From Acerihabitans sp035013185 (GTDB lineage: Bacteria > Pseudomonadota > Gammaproteobacteria > Enterobacterales > Enterobacteriaceae): a DNA stretch of 64,000 nt. The stretch lies in assembly GCF_035013185.1 (NCBI RefSeq), contig NZ_JAYGJO010000009.1, positions 1-64,000 of the forward strand. Direction: 5' to 3'. Position 1 is the first letter of the stretch. Each line of letters starts with the position of its first letter. This document shows positions 8,006 to 17,389 of this stretch, piece by piece. The notes beneath the pieces are model-generated. The model was not told the DNA's origin and ran no database searches. It was given only the letters and a program-made list of their open reading frames with translations. The position numbers were made by a program, and so were the translations under genes.

Positions 8006-9826
8006 TTAATCTCCTTGTTGCTCATCATCTTCCCAACCGTTCAATTGCCTGCGTTCGCGCTGCATCTCGCGCTGGAAAATATCTTCCAGTTCGCGCCGGG
8101 CCTCTTTGACACGGGAAATTTGCGCCAGGTCACCCTGCGTTTGCGGCATTAACTCGCGCAACATTCGAGTATCGATACGGCGAAAATGCTGTTGGGCACG
8201 ATAAGCCTGATGTGGGTGCATACCTAATTCCAGCAAGGTCTTGCGTCCCAAATCGAGCGCGCTGGAGAAGGTTTCTCGGGAAAATAAAGTGACGCCGGCC
8301 AGCAACAGCTCATGAGCCTCGACTCGCCCCCGTGCCCGAGCCAGAATTTTTAGATGGGGGAAGTGTTGCTGACAAAGATGCACGATGGCCATGTTATCTT
8401 CCGGGCTATTGGCGGTCACCACAATGGCTTTGGCTTTTTCCGCTCCGGCGGCACGCAGCAGCTCAAGCTCAGTGGCGTCACCGTAATAGACTTTATAACC
8501 GTAGCTGCGCATCAGGCTTACCGAGCTAATATCTCGTTCAAGCACGGTAATGCGCATTTTATTCGCCATTAATAGTCGTCCGACGACCTGGCCGAAACGG
8601 CCAAAACCCACAATAATCACCTGTGGTTCGTCATCATCGACAAAAGGCGTTTCATCTTGATCGTCCTGGGCGTTATAGCGCCGGATCAGGATCTTATCGA
8701 TCAGTTGCATCAAAAACGGCGTGGTGATCATGGATAACGTGACCGTCACCAACAGCAACGCCAATTGATCGGAAGAGAGAACTTTCTGACTTGCCGCTGC
8801 GGAAAATAACACAAAGGCGAATTCACCGCCCTGGCTGAGGACCCCGGAAAACTGCAGACGCACCGAACGGCGCAGACCAAATATCCGCGCCAATAAATAT
8901 AATACGGTTCCTTTAATCAGCACCAACACCACCAGTCCAGCCAGCACCGTCAGCAAATGGATATAGAGGATACCAAGATTGAGGGCCATCCCTACCGAGA
9001 TAAAAAACAGCCCCAGCAGCAGGCCTTTAAACGGTTCAATAGCTATTTCCAGTTCATGGCGATATTCGCTCTCCGCCAATAGCACGCCGGCGATAAAGGT
9101 GCCAAGCGCCATGGATAAACCCAGTAAATCCATAAACAACGCCGAGCCGAGTACCAGTAATAATGCCGCGGCAGTAAAAACTTCACGCACATTGGCCATG
9201 GCGATGTAGCGAAACAGCGGTCTTAGCAGATAACGCCCGCCGACCAACATGATGAAAAACGCAGCCACTTTCATGCCAATTTTCATCCAGTCGCTGTGCT
9301 CGCCGCCGCCTGCCAGTATGGGAATCAACGCGAGCGCAGGGATAACCGCCATATCCTGGAATAACAGCACGGAAAAGCCCAGTTGCCCGCCTTCGTTGCG
9401 ATTCATCCCTTTGTCACGCATCAGTTGTAAGGCAATGGCGGTGGACGACATGGCAAGACCGATGCCGCCAATAAGCGCCGATTGCCACGAGGCATGGGTA
9501 AAATAAAGCACGGCGCCCAGCAACACCGCAGTAATCACCAACTGGGCGGCGCCGACACCGAAAATAGAGCGTCGTAGCGCCCATAATTTAGCGGGATTGA
9601 GCTCCAGTCCGATGATAAACATCAGAAACACCACGCCCAATTCGGAGAAATGCAGGATTTCATCCACATCACGGATAATGCCCAAGCCCCATGGACCAAT
9701 GGCGATGCCGGCGGCCAGATAGCCGATCACCGCGCCGATACCCAAGCGTTTTGCGATGGGCACCGCCACCACGGCGGCAAATAAAAATAACACCACGGCA
9801 GTTAAAAATGACGGACTACTACCCAC
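8006..9826 (-). CDS. kefB: Glutathione-regulated potassium-efflux antiporter KefB
   Basis: KefB is an inner-membrane K+/H+ antiporter held closed by glutathione and opened by glutathione-electrophile adducts; the efflux acidifies the cytoplasm and protects against electrophiles. The 606-residue protein has a CPA2 exchanger domain (about 1-380, many membrane segments, SELGVVFLMFIIGLELNP). It is followed by a KTN (RCK) domain beginning with the nucleotide-binding GFGRFG near residue 406. The C-terminal regulatory tail is charged. It starts 4 bases after the kefG stop, consistent with one transcript and a KefB-KefG complex. Confidence 0.96.
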   Translation of the reverse strand: MGSSPSFLTAVVLFLFAAVVAVPIAKRLGIGAVIGYLAAGIAIGPWGLGIIRDVDEILHFSELGVVFLMFIIGLELNPAKLWALRRSIFGVGAAQLVITAVLLGAVLYFTHASWQSALIGGIGLAMSSTAIALQLMRDKGMNRNEGGQLGFSVLLFQDMAVIPALALIPILAGGGEHSDWMKIGMKVAAFFIMLVGGRYLLRPLFRYIAMANVREVFTAAALLLVLGSALFMDLLGLSMALGTFIAGVLLAESEYRHELEIAIEPFKGLLLGLFFISVGMALNLGILYIHLLTVLAGLVVLVLIKGTVLYLLARIFGLRRSVRLQFSGVLSQGGEFAFVLFSAAASQKVLSSDQLALLLVTVTLSMITTPFLMQLIDKILIRRYNAQDDQDETPFVDDDEPQVIIVGFGRFGQVVGRLLMANKMRITVLERDISSVSLMRSYGYKVYYGDATELELLRAAGAEKAKAIVVTANSPEDNMAIVHLCQQHFPHLKILARARGRVEAHELLLAGVTLFSRETFSSALDLGRKTLLELGMHPHQAYRAQQHFRRIDTRMLRELMPQTQGDLAQISRVKEARRELEDIFQREMQRERRQLNGWEDDEQQGD

Positions 9827-9830
9827 TACG

Positions 9831-10382
9831 TTATCCTCTTGGTGTTAACGGCGCGTTAAGCCACTGAACATATTCACCCGCATGGCGTGCGAGGACCTCC
9901 GGGTTCTGCCGCCGCGCCCAATAAATCACCTTCGGCGCGACCCACTTCATGCGGCACATGGTGGCGGTTAACTCAAACGGGCGCAAAATGTCATCCATAC
10001 TATAACGGTTATACCCTCGTTTTTGATAAGCACCTTCCGCCTCGCCGGTGGTGATGATTGAGCGCCAATATTTACCCACCAGCGCGTCTCCTCCTGTTCC
10101 GCTGGCAAACCCGCGCGCCAACACCCGATCAAGCCACTCCTTGAGTAACGCCGGACAGCTATAGGTATAGAGAGGGTGTTGGAACACAATGACCTGATGT
10201 TCACGCAATAATTGTTGCTCGTGGTGAATATCGATGAAAAAATCCGGATAAATCGCGTAAAGATCATGTACGGTGACATGTTCCAGAGGCTTAACCGCCT
10301 GCAACAACACGCGGTTAGCCACGGAATCCTGCGATTCAGGATGGGCATACAACAACAAAACTTTGGGCGGCGGTGCGATCAA
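9831..10382 (-). CDS. kefG: KefB ancillary flavoprotein KefG (NAD(P)H quinone oxidoreductase family)
   Basis: KefG is a soluble flavodoxin-fold partner needed for full KefB activity. It has 183 residues (E. coli 184), with VLLLYAHPESQDSVANRVL at the N-terminus and the FMN-binding QHPLYTYSCPALLKEWLDRV. The start appears to be TTG (10380-10382) placed 4 bases after a strong GGAGGGG; no in-frame ATG precedes the conserved VLLLYAHP. It lies directly upstream of kefB in the same direction. Confidence 0.93.
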   Translation of the reverse strand: MIAPPPKVLLLYAHPESQDSVANRVLLQAVKPLEHVTVHDLYAIYPDFFIDIHHEQQLLREHQVIVFQHPLYTYSCPALLKEWLDRVLARGFASGTGGDALVGKYWRSIITTGEAEGAYQKRGYNRYSMDDILRPFELTATMCRMKWVAPKVIYWARRQNPEVLARHAGEYVQWLNAPLTPRG

Positions 10383-10512
10383 TTCCCCTCCAAAGCGTCG
10401 TCAGGGAGCGGGTTTTCCGCTACCATACTTCGCAAAGTCAGAAACCAGGATCCATTACCCTGGATAGCATTCAGTAATGTCAATTTAACATACTCTTAAA
10501 CTATGGCGCTTT

Positions 10513-12435
10513 ATGATTGTCTTTTCCTCACTGCAAATTCGTCGCGGTACCCAGGTATTGTTGGATAACGCAACCGCCACGGTCAATCCGGGGCAAAAGG
10601 TCGGACTGGTCGGTAAGAACGGCTGCGGCAAATCAACACTGTTGGCGTTGTTGAAACATGAGATTAGCGCCGATGCCGGTAATGTCACTTTCCCCGCCAA
10701 CTGGTCCATGGCCTGGGTAAACCAGGAAACCCCCGCCCTGGATGTGCCAGCATTGGAATATGTTATCGACGGTGATAGAGAATATCGTCAGTTAGAAGCC
10801 GAACTGCAGGCCGCGAACGAAAAAAATGACGGCCATGCCATTGCCACGGTGCATGGAAAATTGGATGTGATTCAAGCCTGGACCATCCGGCCGCGTGCGG
10901 CGAGCCTGTTGCATGGCTTAGGTTTTAGCCAGGAGCAGTTACAACAGGCAGTGCGCGATTTTTCCGGCGGCTGGCGTATGCGCCTGAACCTGGCGCAGGC
11001 ACTGATTTGCCGCTCTGATTTGTTGTTGCTTGATGAGCCGACCAACCATTTGGATCTGGATGCGGTGATGTGGTTGGAGAAGTGGCTGAAAAACTACAGT
11101 GGTACACTGCTGTTAATTTCTCATGACCGGGATTTTCTCGACCCTATCATCAACAAGATCCTGCACATTGAACAACAGACGTTGAACGAATATACCGGCA
11201 ACTACTCTTCCTTCGAGTTGCAGCGGGTCACCAAACTGGCACAACAGCAGTCGCTTTACCAACATCAGCAGGAAAAGGTCGCTCATCTTCAACATTATAT
11301 CGACCGTTTTCGTGCCCAAGCCACCAAAGCCAAGCAAGCGCAAAGCCGGATTAAAATGCTTGAGCGGATGGAACTGATAGCACCGGCGCATGTGGATAAC
11401 CCATTCCAATTCAAATTCCGCACGCCGGAGAGTCTGCCCACTCCGCTGCTGAGCATGGAAAAAGTCAGCGCCGGTTACGGTGAGCACACCATACTTAACT
11501 CCATTAAGCTCAATTTAGTACCCGGCTCACGCATCGGGCTGCTGGGCCGCAACGGCGCCGGCAAATCCACGTTGATCAAACTTCTGGCCGGGACCCTCGA
11601 GCCCCAGTCCGGCAAAGTCAGCCTGGCGAAAGGCATTAAATTGGGCTATTTTGCCCAGCATCAGCTCGAGTTTCTGCGTGCCGATGAATCGCCGCTGCGA
11701 CATATGACCCGTTTGGCACCTCAGGAAACAGAGCAAGCGCTACGCGACTACCTGGGCGGATTTGGTTTTCGCGGCGACAAGGTTACCGACCCGACTGCCC
11801 GTTTTTCCGGTGGGGAAAAAGCCCGGTTGGTTTTGGCGTTGGTGGTCTGGCAACGCCCTAATCTCCTGCTGCTCGATGAACCGACCAACCATCTGGATTT
11901 GGATATGCGCCAGGCGCTGACCGAAGCGCTTATCGATTTTGACGGCGCGCTGGTCGTGGTGTCCCATGACCGGCACTTGTTACGTTCGACCACTGATGAG
12001 TTTTACCTGGTGCATGACGGTCGGGTGGAGTCGTTCGATGGCGATGTGGAAGATTACCAACAGTGGTTAATTGAGCAGCAGCGCCAAACCTCGCAGGACG
12101 TGGACGAGACAGAAAATAGCGCAGCAACCACCAATAATGCCCAGAACCGCAAGGATCAAAAACGGCGCGAAGCAGATTTTCGTAACCAAACCCAGCCACT
12201 GCGCAAAGACATCACCCGTTATGAACAGCAGATGGAGACGCTGGCAGCCGACCTGGCAAGCATTGAGAACGATCTGGCGGATTCGTCACTCTATGATAAC
12301 AGCCGTAAGGCAGATCTTACCTTGTGCCTGCAGCGGCAGGCCAAGGTTAAGTCGCAGTTAGAGGAGGCGGAAACTGCCTGGCTGGATGCGCAAGAGCAAT
12401 TGGAAACCCTGACCCGTGAATTCGCACAGGAATAA
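10513..12435 (+). CDS. yheS: ABC-F family ATPase YheS
   Basis: YheS is an ABC-F protein: two ATP-binding cassettes and no membrane domain. The family acts on ribosomes, and YheS has been linked to relief of stalled translation. The first cassette has Walker A GKNGCGKST (about residue 36) and signature FSGGWRMR. The second has GRNGAGKST (about residue 348) and FSGGEKARL. The linker between them is charged, and the C-terminal end (about 530-640) is predicted coiled coil. Its 640 residues match E. coli (637). It is divergent from kefG. Confidence 0.95.
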   Translation: MIVFSSLQIRRGTQVLLDNATATVNPGQKVGLVGKNGCGKSTLLALLKHEISADAGNVTFPANWSMAWVNQETPALDVPALEYVIDGDREYRQLEAELQAANEKNDGHAIATVHGKLDVIQAWTIRPRAASLLHGLGFSQEQLQQAVRDFSGGWRMRLNLAQALICRSDLLLLDEPTNHLDLDAVMWLEKWLKNYSGTLLLISHDRDFLDPIINKILHIEQQTLNEYTGNYSSFELQRVTKLAQQQSLYQHQQEKVAHLQHYIDRFRAQATKAKQAQSRIKMLERMELIAPAHVDNPFQFKFRTPESLPTPLLSMEKVSAGYGEHTILNSIKLNLVPGSRIGLLGRNGAGKSTLIKLLAGTLEPQSGKVSLAKGIKLGYFAQHQLEFLRADESPLRHMTRLAPQETEQALRDYLGGFGFRGDKVTDPTARFSGGEKARLVLALVVWQRPNLLLLDEPTNHLDLDMRQALTEALIDFDGALVVVSHDRHLLRSTTDEFYLVHDGRVESFDGDVEDYQQWLIEQQRQTSQDVDETENSAATTNNAQNRKDQKRREADFRNQTQPLRKDITRYEQQMETLAADLASIENDLADSSLYDNSRKADLTLCLQRQAKVKSQLEEAETAWLDAQEQLETLTREFAQE

Positions 12436-12453
12436 CCGGGCTATCTGGGGTAG

Positions 12454-13056
12454 TCAACGCCAGATGAGCAGCACACAGGCCGCAGTCAACAAACCCATGG
12501 CGATGTTAAACGCCGTCCAGGCGCGTTTGCTGCGCAGCAAACGGCCAATAAACGTACCAAAACCCAACCAGATCACGCCTGAGAGAACATTTACGGTGAT
12601 GATGCCGATGCTGATGGCGCCTACTGAGGTAATATAGGCATTGCCGCTCAGGCTGAAACTCGCCACCGCACCCAAGGCCATCAGCCAGGCCTTGGGATTA
12701 AGAAACTGTAACAGCCCGCCTTGGTAAAACGGGATGGGTCTGATGGGTGCATTACCCGCTTCCAGTTTTTCATACGCCGCGGTAGCAATCTTCCAGGATA
12801 ACCAAAGCAGATAAACGCTGCCGGCGACTTTTAGTATGAAATGAAGGGCTGGATAAAGCATAATCAGGCTGCCAACGCCGAAGGCGACCAGCAGCAAAAT
12901 GCATTGCATCCCCAGCATAATGCCCAACATAAGCGGTGCGGAACGCCAAAAGCCGAAATTTGCGCCAGAGGCGGTAAGCAGCATATTGTTCGGTCCTGGG
13001 GTAATCGCGGCAACCCATAAAAACCCGAGCATAGATAGAAAAAGACTCGTTTCCAC
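12454..13056 (-). CDS. LysE/RhtB family amino-acid exporter
   Basis: This 200-residue membrane protein has about six hydrophobic segments and the LysE/RhtB N-terminal signature AAITPGPNNMLLTASGANFG. The family exports amino acids or related metabolites such as cysteine, threonine, homoserine or leucine; the substrate cannot be named from the sequence. The start is GTG (13054-13056) with GGAG 10 bases upstream. It is convergent with yheS, 18 bases apart. In E. coli the hydrolase gene yheT lies between yheS and yheU; here this exporter occupies that place on the other strand. Confidence 0.85.
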   Translation of the reverse strand: METSLFLSMLGFLWVAAITPGPNNMLLTASGANFGFWRSAPLMLGIMLGMQCILLLVAFGVGSLIMLYPALHFILKVAGSVYLLWLSWKIATAAYEKLEAGNAPIRPIPFYQGGLLQFLNPKAWLMALGAVASFSLSGNAYITSVGAISIGIITVNVLSGVIWLGFGTFIGRLLRSKRAWTAFNIAMGLLTAACVLLIWR

Positions 13057-13175
13057 GTTTCAGTGGCTCCCTAAATAGCATTACCGATCACGCGATACCC
13101 AATAGCGCTCAAACCACGGGAAGCGTGACGGGTATATAATCATGAACGATAACGGGTAATTCGGGACATAATTAC

Positions 13176-13421
13176 ATGATTATTCCATGGCAACAAATAG
13201 ATCCTGAAACGCTGTATAACCTGATTGAATCTTTCGTATTACGCGAAGGGACCGATTATGGCGAACAGGAAAAAACGTTGGCGCAGAAAGTCGACGATGT
13301 AAAACGCCAACTAGAACGTGGAGAAGCGGTGGTCGTCTGGTCGGAACTCCATGAAAATATTAATATCATGCCACGCAGCCAGTTTAACGCCCAGTCGCAG
13401 ACACCGTCCAAAGAGCAGTAA
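13176..13421 (+). CDS. yheU: YheU family protein (UPF0270)
   Basis: This small conserved protein of unknown function has the family core ESFVLREGTDYGEQEKTL and WSELHENINIMPRSQF. E. coli YheU has 72 residues; this one has 81, the excess being a polar tail. It lies upstream of prkB in the same direction, as in E. coli, with a 100-base gap. Confidence 0.93.
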   Translation: MIIPWQQIDPETLYNLIESFVLREGTDYGEQEKTLAQKVDDVKRQLERGEAVVVWSELHENINIMPRSQFNAQSQTPSKEQ

Positions 13422-13521
13422 CGGGCTGGCACGTCACAGTGAAACATGATAACAATTATCATGAGCTTGATAGCTCGGTGTTTGTTAATCACGCAGCCTT
13501 TTCATCCAGCGCAGGATTATC

Positions 13522-14391
13522 ATGTCAACACAGCATCCAATTATTGCCGTCACCGGCTCCAGTGGAGCCGGAACCACCACCACCAGTGTGGCTTTCCGGA
13601 AAATATTTCAGCAGCTCACTATTCACGCCGCAGAGTTGGAGGGCGATAGTTTTCACCATTTTACCCGGCCGGAGATGGATCTGGCGATCCGTAAAGCCCG
13701 GGATTTGGGGCGTCATATCAGCTATTTCGGTCCAGAGGCCAACGATTTTAGCTTATTGGCACATACCTTTGAGCGCTATGGACTGACCGGCCAAGGAGAG
13801 TCGCGCAAGTATTTGCACACTTATGACGAAGCCGTGCCTTTTAATCAAAATCCCGGCACCTTTACGCCTTGGCAACCCTTACCCGAATCCACCGACGTCT
13901 TGTTCTATGAGGGTCTACATGGCGGCGTGGTCACCGATCATCAGGATGTTGCACAGCATGTAGATTTGTTGGTGGGTGTGGTTCCCATCGTCAATTTGGA
14001 ATGGATCCAGAAACTGGTGCGGGATACCGGGGAGCGCGGCCATTCCCGTGAGGCGGTAATGGATTCCGTAGTGCGTTCCATGGAGGATTATATTAATTAC
14101 ATTACCCCACAATTCTCCCGTACCCATATCAACTTTCAGCGGGTACCCACGGTAGATACGTCCAATCCGTTTGCCGCCAAGGCGATCCCCTCACTGGATG
14201 AAAGTTTTGTTGTCATTCATTTTCGCAGCTTAAAGAATATCGATTTACCCTATCTGTTGGCCATGTTGCAGGGGTCGTTTATTTCCAATATTAATACCTT
14301 GGTGGTACCCGGCGGAAAAATGGGCCTGGCCATGGAATTGATCATGGGACCGCTGGTGCAACAATTGCTGGAAGGAAAACAGATTCAATAA
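13522..14391 (+). CDS. prkB: Phosphoribulokinase-like protein PrkB
   Basis: It belongs to the P-loop uridine kinase/phosphoribulokinase family. Its physiological substrate in enterobacteria is not settled, since these bacteria have no Calvin cycle. It has 289 residues, identical in length to E. coli PrkB. Walker A is GSSGAGTTTT (about 12-21), and the conserved blocks YFGPEANDF, FYEGLHGG and ERGHSREAVMDS are present. The N-terminus MSTQHPIIAVTG fits the family start. Confidence 0.93.
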   Translation: MSTQHPIIAVTGSSGAGTTTTSVAFRKIFQQLTIHAAELEGDSFHHFTRPEMDLAIRKARDLGRHISYFGPEANDFSLLAHTFERYGLTGQGESRKYLHTYDEAVPFNQNPGTFTPWQPLPESTDVLFYEGLHGGVVTDHQDVAQHVDLLVGVVPIVNLEWIQKLVRDTGERGHSREAVMDSVVRSMEDYINYITPQFSRTHINFQRVPTVDTSNPFAAKAIPSLDESFVVIHFRSLKNIDLPYLLAMLQGSFISNINTLVVPGGKMGLAMELIMGPLVQQLLEGKQIQ

Positions 14392-14527
14392 GACGCGGCA
14401 CCTTGGTGCCACACCTTATCCGCCAAGGGGGGTTGGCATGGACATAGCCTGCCTTGTGATCTGTGGGTAGCGTTGCGACGGTCTTGGCGTCACTATCTCA
14501 ACGCATGTCAACGTATGGCGACGTTTC

Positions 14528-14950
14528 CTAAGCGTGGGGGACAAGCGTCTCGCCGCGCACTTCAAAACTATGGGTCATTCGCACCGACTGGCCCAGCATC
14601 AGCGACACAGAACAGTATTTTTCCGCTGAAAGCGCTACCGCCCTTTCGACTGATTTGTCGCTAAGATCGCTGCCGGTTACGATGAAATGTAGATTGATAT
14701 AGGTAAATATACGCGGCGCCTCGTCACGACGTTCAGACGTCAGTTTCACTTCACAGTCACGTACATCCTGCCGCCCTTTTTGTAAAATCGATACCACATC
14801 TATCGCACTGCACCCACCAACCGACATTAATACCATTTCCATAGGACTCGGCGCCTTTTCTCCGGCATTGCCATCCATTAAAACCTGATGGCCCGAGGCG
14901 GACTCACCCATAAATGACAATCCCTCGACCCACTTTACCCGTGCTTGCAT
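14528..14950 (-). CDS. yhfA: OsmC family protein YhfA
   Basis: OsmC/Ohr-fold proteins are often thiol peroxidases; YhfA itself has no firmly assigned substrate. It has 140 residues (E. coli 134), with MQARVKWVEGLSFMGESAS and the conserved cysteine blocks MSVGGCSAIDVVSIL and SAEKYCSV. It is transcribed divergently from crp across a 312-base gap, as in E. coli. The 136-base gap from prkB holds no convincing gene. Confidence 0.93.
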   Translation of the reverse strand: MQARVKWVEGLSFMGESASGHQVLMDGNAGEKAPSPMEMVLMSVGGCSAIDVVSILQKGRQDVRDCEVKLTSERRDEAPRIFTYINLHFIVTGSDLSDKSVERAVALSAEKYCSVSLMLGQSVRMTHSFEVRGETLVPHA

Positions 14951-15195
14951 GAGATGACTCCAGATGAAAAGCGTTACACCAGACTACATATTTGTCTGAA
15001 AAGTGGCAATGTTAGCGAACATACATCATGCTGATGCAAGACAACAGAAGACACTGCATCAAACCTATGTTAAAAACAAGGTTGGATCGGCTCATTGATA
15101 ATGAAAGGGCAAGAGTCCGATCAGAACATCACTAAAACCAGACCCTAATATGTTCCCTTACGTCGCTCCGTTTACTGCGGAGTAAGAGAAATAGC

Positions 15196-15239
15196 ACAGC
15201 GTCGTAATAGGGAATACGCTGTCCTTCATCAGGACAGCG
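15196..15239 (+). promoter_or_regulatory. Alternative-hairpin element in the crp leader
   Basis: This is part of the 312-base yhfA-crp gap. Arm A, ACAGCGT (15196-15202), can pair with arm B, ACGCTGT (15216-15222). Arm B, extended as CGCTGTCC (15217-15224), can instead pair with GGACAGCG (15232-15239) in a perfect 8-bp hairpin with a 7-base loop. The two pairings exclude each other, and the second ends just before the crp ribosome site (AGAGGATAA, 15248 onward). A third hairpin built on CTCCG/CGGAG lies just upstream, around 15161-15185. Function is inference; no consensus CRP palindrome was found in the gap by eye. Confidence 0.45.
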
Positions 15240-15262
15240 ATGACAAAAGAGGATAACAACGA

Positions 15263-15895
15263 ATGGTTCTTGGCAAACCGCAAACAGACCCTACTCTCGA
15301 ATGGTTCCTGTCACATTGCCATATTCATAAGTATCCATCGAAGAGTACGCTTATACATCAGGGCGAAAAAGCAGAAACGCTTTATTACATCGTTAAAGGT
15401 GCCGTCGCGGTGCTGATTAAGGATGAAGAAGGCAAAGAGATGATCCTCTCCTATCTTAACCAGGGGGATTTCATTGGTGAACTAGGCTTATTCGAGGAAG
15501 GTCAAGAACGTAGTGCCTGGGTACGGGCGAAAACCGCCTGTGAAGTGGCCGAGATTTCATATAAGAAATTTCGCCAGTTGATCCAGGTGAATCCGGATAT
15601 ATTGATGCGTTTGTCCGCACAAATGGCCAATCGTTTACAAGTCACCTCCGAAAAAGTGGGTAACTTGGCATTTTTGGACGTTACCGGGCGAATTGCCCAA
15701 ACCCTGTTGAATCTGGCGAAGCAACCCGATGCCATGACCCATCCCGACGGTATGCAAATCAAGATTACCCGTCAGGAAATAGGCCAGATCGTCGGCTGCT
15801 CGCGTGAAACGGTAGGACGTATTCTGAAAATGTTGGAAGATCAAAACCTCATCTCCGCGCACGGGAAAACTATTGTCGTTTACGGTACGCGCTGA
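15263..15895 (+). CDS. crp: cAMP receptor protein (CRP, catabolite activator)
   Basis: CRP is the global transcription factor that binds DNA when loaded with cAMP. All 210 residues align with E. coli CRP almost without change. The cyclic-nucleotide domain (about 10-115) contains the GELGLFEEGQERSAW phosphate-binding cassette with its Arg and Ser. The long dimer helix carries VTSEKVGNL, and the helix-turn-helix (about 168-192) contains RQEIGQIVGCSRETVGRILK. A structured leader precedes the gene and a terminator follows it. Confidence 0.98.
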   Translation: MVLGKPQTDPTLEWFLSHCHIHKYPSKSTLIHQGEKAETLYYIVKGAVAVLIKDEEGKEMILSYLNQGDFIGELGLFEEGQERSAWVRAKTACEVAEISYKKFRQLIQVNPDILMRLSAQMANRLQVTSEKVGNLAFLDVTGRIAQTLLNLAKQPDAMTHPDGMQIKITRQEIGQIVGCSRETVGRILKMLEDQNLISAHGKTIVVYGTR

Positions 15896-15911
15896 TAGTG
15901 TCATAAAACGG

Positions 15912-15940
15912 GCGTGGTGCCTTGCGCCACGCTTTTTTTT
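15912..15940 (+). terminator. Rho-independent terminator of crp
   Basis: The arms GCGTGGTGC (15912-15920) and GCGCCACGC (about 15924-15932) pair through 9 positions, one being G-U. They are followed by a run of eight T (15933-15940), 17 bases after the crp stop. Confidence 0.85.
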
Positions 15941-16017
15941 CGTGAGCTCGTCGTTAGCGAATACGTTGTCGCGCCGGTTAAAAGAACGCCGGGAATAACG
16001 AACACCCGGCGCACCGC

Positions 16018-17244
16018 TTAGTCATCAGCGCCGACAACCTTGGCCACGGCTTTTTCAAAGCGCGCCATGCCCAGTTCAATATCGTCGAACCCCACCACCA
16101 GCGATGGCGCAAAACGCATCACGTCCGGACCGGCGACCAGCAGCATCACACCTTCAGCCGCACTGGCATGCAGGAATTCGCGCGCGCGCCCATGGTACTG
16201 GGGCTGTAACGCGGCGCCCAATAGCAAGCCCATACCACGGACGTCCTCAAACAGATGGTATTTTTGGTTTATCTTCTCCAGGGCGCTGATAAAGCGGTCG
16301 TGTCGTTCATTGATGCCCGCCAGCACTGCCGGCGTATTAATCACATCCAAGGCGGCTTCCGCCACCGCACAGGCCAGTGGGTTACCCCCGTAGGTGGTGC
16401 CATGGGTACCTACCGTCATCACCGAAGCAATATCTTCGGTGGTCAGCATGGCGCTGATGGGAAACCCGCCACCCAAGGCTTTTGCCGTGGTCAGGATATC
16501 GGGCAACACGCCGTAGTGCATATAGGTAAATAACTTGCCGGTGCGCCCCATGCCACACTGTACTTCATCCATGACCAACAGCGCCTGGTATTCATCGCAC
16601 AGATCACGCAATCCCTGCAGGAACTCTGGTGTGGCAGGCATAATGCCCCCTTCACCCTGAATAGGTTCGACGACAATCGCGCAAGTATGATCATCCATCA
16701 CGGCTTTTACCGCAGCCAAATCGTTGAACGGTACGTGGACGATATCCGCCGGTTTTGGCCCAAAACCATCGGAATATTTAGGCTGTCCGCCCACCGAGAC
16801 GGTAAATAGCGTGCGGCCATGAAACGCATTATGAAACGCAATAATTTTCGTTTTGTAGGGACTGTGACGGGTGACAGCATAATGGCGAGCCAATTTGAAT
16901 GCCGCTTCATTCGCCTCACCACCCGAGTTGGCAAAAAACACCCGATCAGCGAAGGTCGCATCAATCAATTTACTGGCCAGGCGCAGCGACGGTTCGTTGG
17001 TGAAAACATTGCTGGTATGCCACAGCGTCTCACCCTGTTGTTTTAGTGCTGCAACCAGTGCAGGATGGCAGTGGCCAAGTGCGGTTACCGCGATGCCGCC
17101 GGAGAAATCTACATACTCCTTGCCATCCTGATCCCATACCCGGCTGCCTTTCCCTTTTACGGGAATAAACTGTGCCGGCGCATAAACAGGCAGAATAACC
17201 CGATCGAAAGTTTCCCGTGTCACTGCGCTATCATCTTTTTTCAT
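16018..17244 (-). CDS. argD: Acetylornithine / succinyldiaminopimelate aminotransferase
   Basis: ArgD is a PLP enzyme making N-acetylornithine in arginine synthesis and also N-succinyl-LL-diaminopimelate in lysine synthesis. It has 408 residues, close to E. coli (406). Visible class III features are the PLP-phosphate loop NSGGEANEAAFKLARHY, the VMDEVQCGMGRTG block and the PLP-binding lysine in TTAKALGGGFP at residue 255. It follows pabA by 145 bases, and that gap contains two ARG boxes, so it has its own arginine-controlled promoter. Confidence 0.96.
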   Translation of the reverse strand: MKKDDSAVTRETFDRVILPVYAPAQFIPVKGKGSRVWDQDGKEYVDFSGGIAVTALGHCHPALVAALKQQGETLWHTSNVFTNEPSLRLASKLIDATFADRVFFANSGGEANEAAFKLARHYAVTRHSPYKTKIIAFHNAFHGRTLFTVSVGGQPKYSDGFGPKPADIVHVPFNDLAAVKAVMDDHTCAIVVEPIQGEGGIMPATPEFLQGLRDLCDEYQALLVMDEVQCGMGRTGKLFTYMHYGVLPDILTTAKALGGGFPISAMLTTEDIASVMTVGTHGTTYGGNPLACAVAEAALDVINTPAVLAGINERHDRFISALEKINQKYHLFEDVRGMGLLLGAALQPQYHGRAREFLHASAAEGVMLLVAGPDVMRFAPSLVVGFDDIELGMARFEKAVAKVVGADD

Positions 17245-17276
17245 AAGCTTTTTACCCGGTTCGTCACAAAAGGATT

Positions 17277-17315
17277 AATGAAATTATAATCATAAAATAT
17301 GAATAAAAAATCATT
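17277..17315 (-). promoter_or_regulatory. ArgR operator: two ARG boxes upstream of argD
   Basis: Two 18-bp ARG boxes (17277-17294 and 17298-17315) are separated by exactly 3 bp, the spacing required for one ArgR hexamer. The cores TGAAA-N4-AATCA and TGAAT-N4-AATCA match the palindrome TGAAT-N4-ATTCA at 8 and 9 of 10 positions. They lie 33-71 bases upstream of the argD start, where bound ArgR would block the promoter. Confidence 0.82.
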
Positions 17316-17389
17316 TTTCTGCAATGTTTTATTGCTGATTACCTAAAAAATTATCCGATGACGCATTGAACCTTAGCGGCAGACGTTCC

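Noticed and set aside
14951..15262. CRP autoregulatory sites upstream of crp
   Set aside because: E. coli has them, but I could not find a TGTGA-N6-TCACA match good enough to report here.
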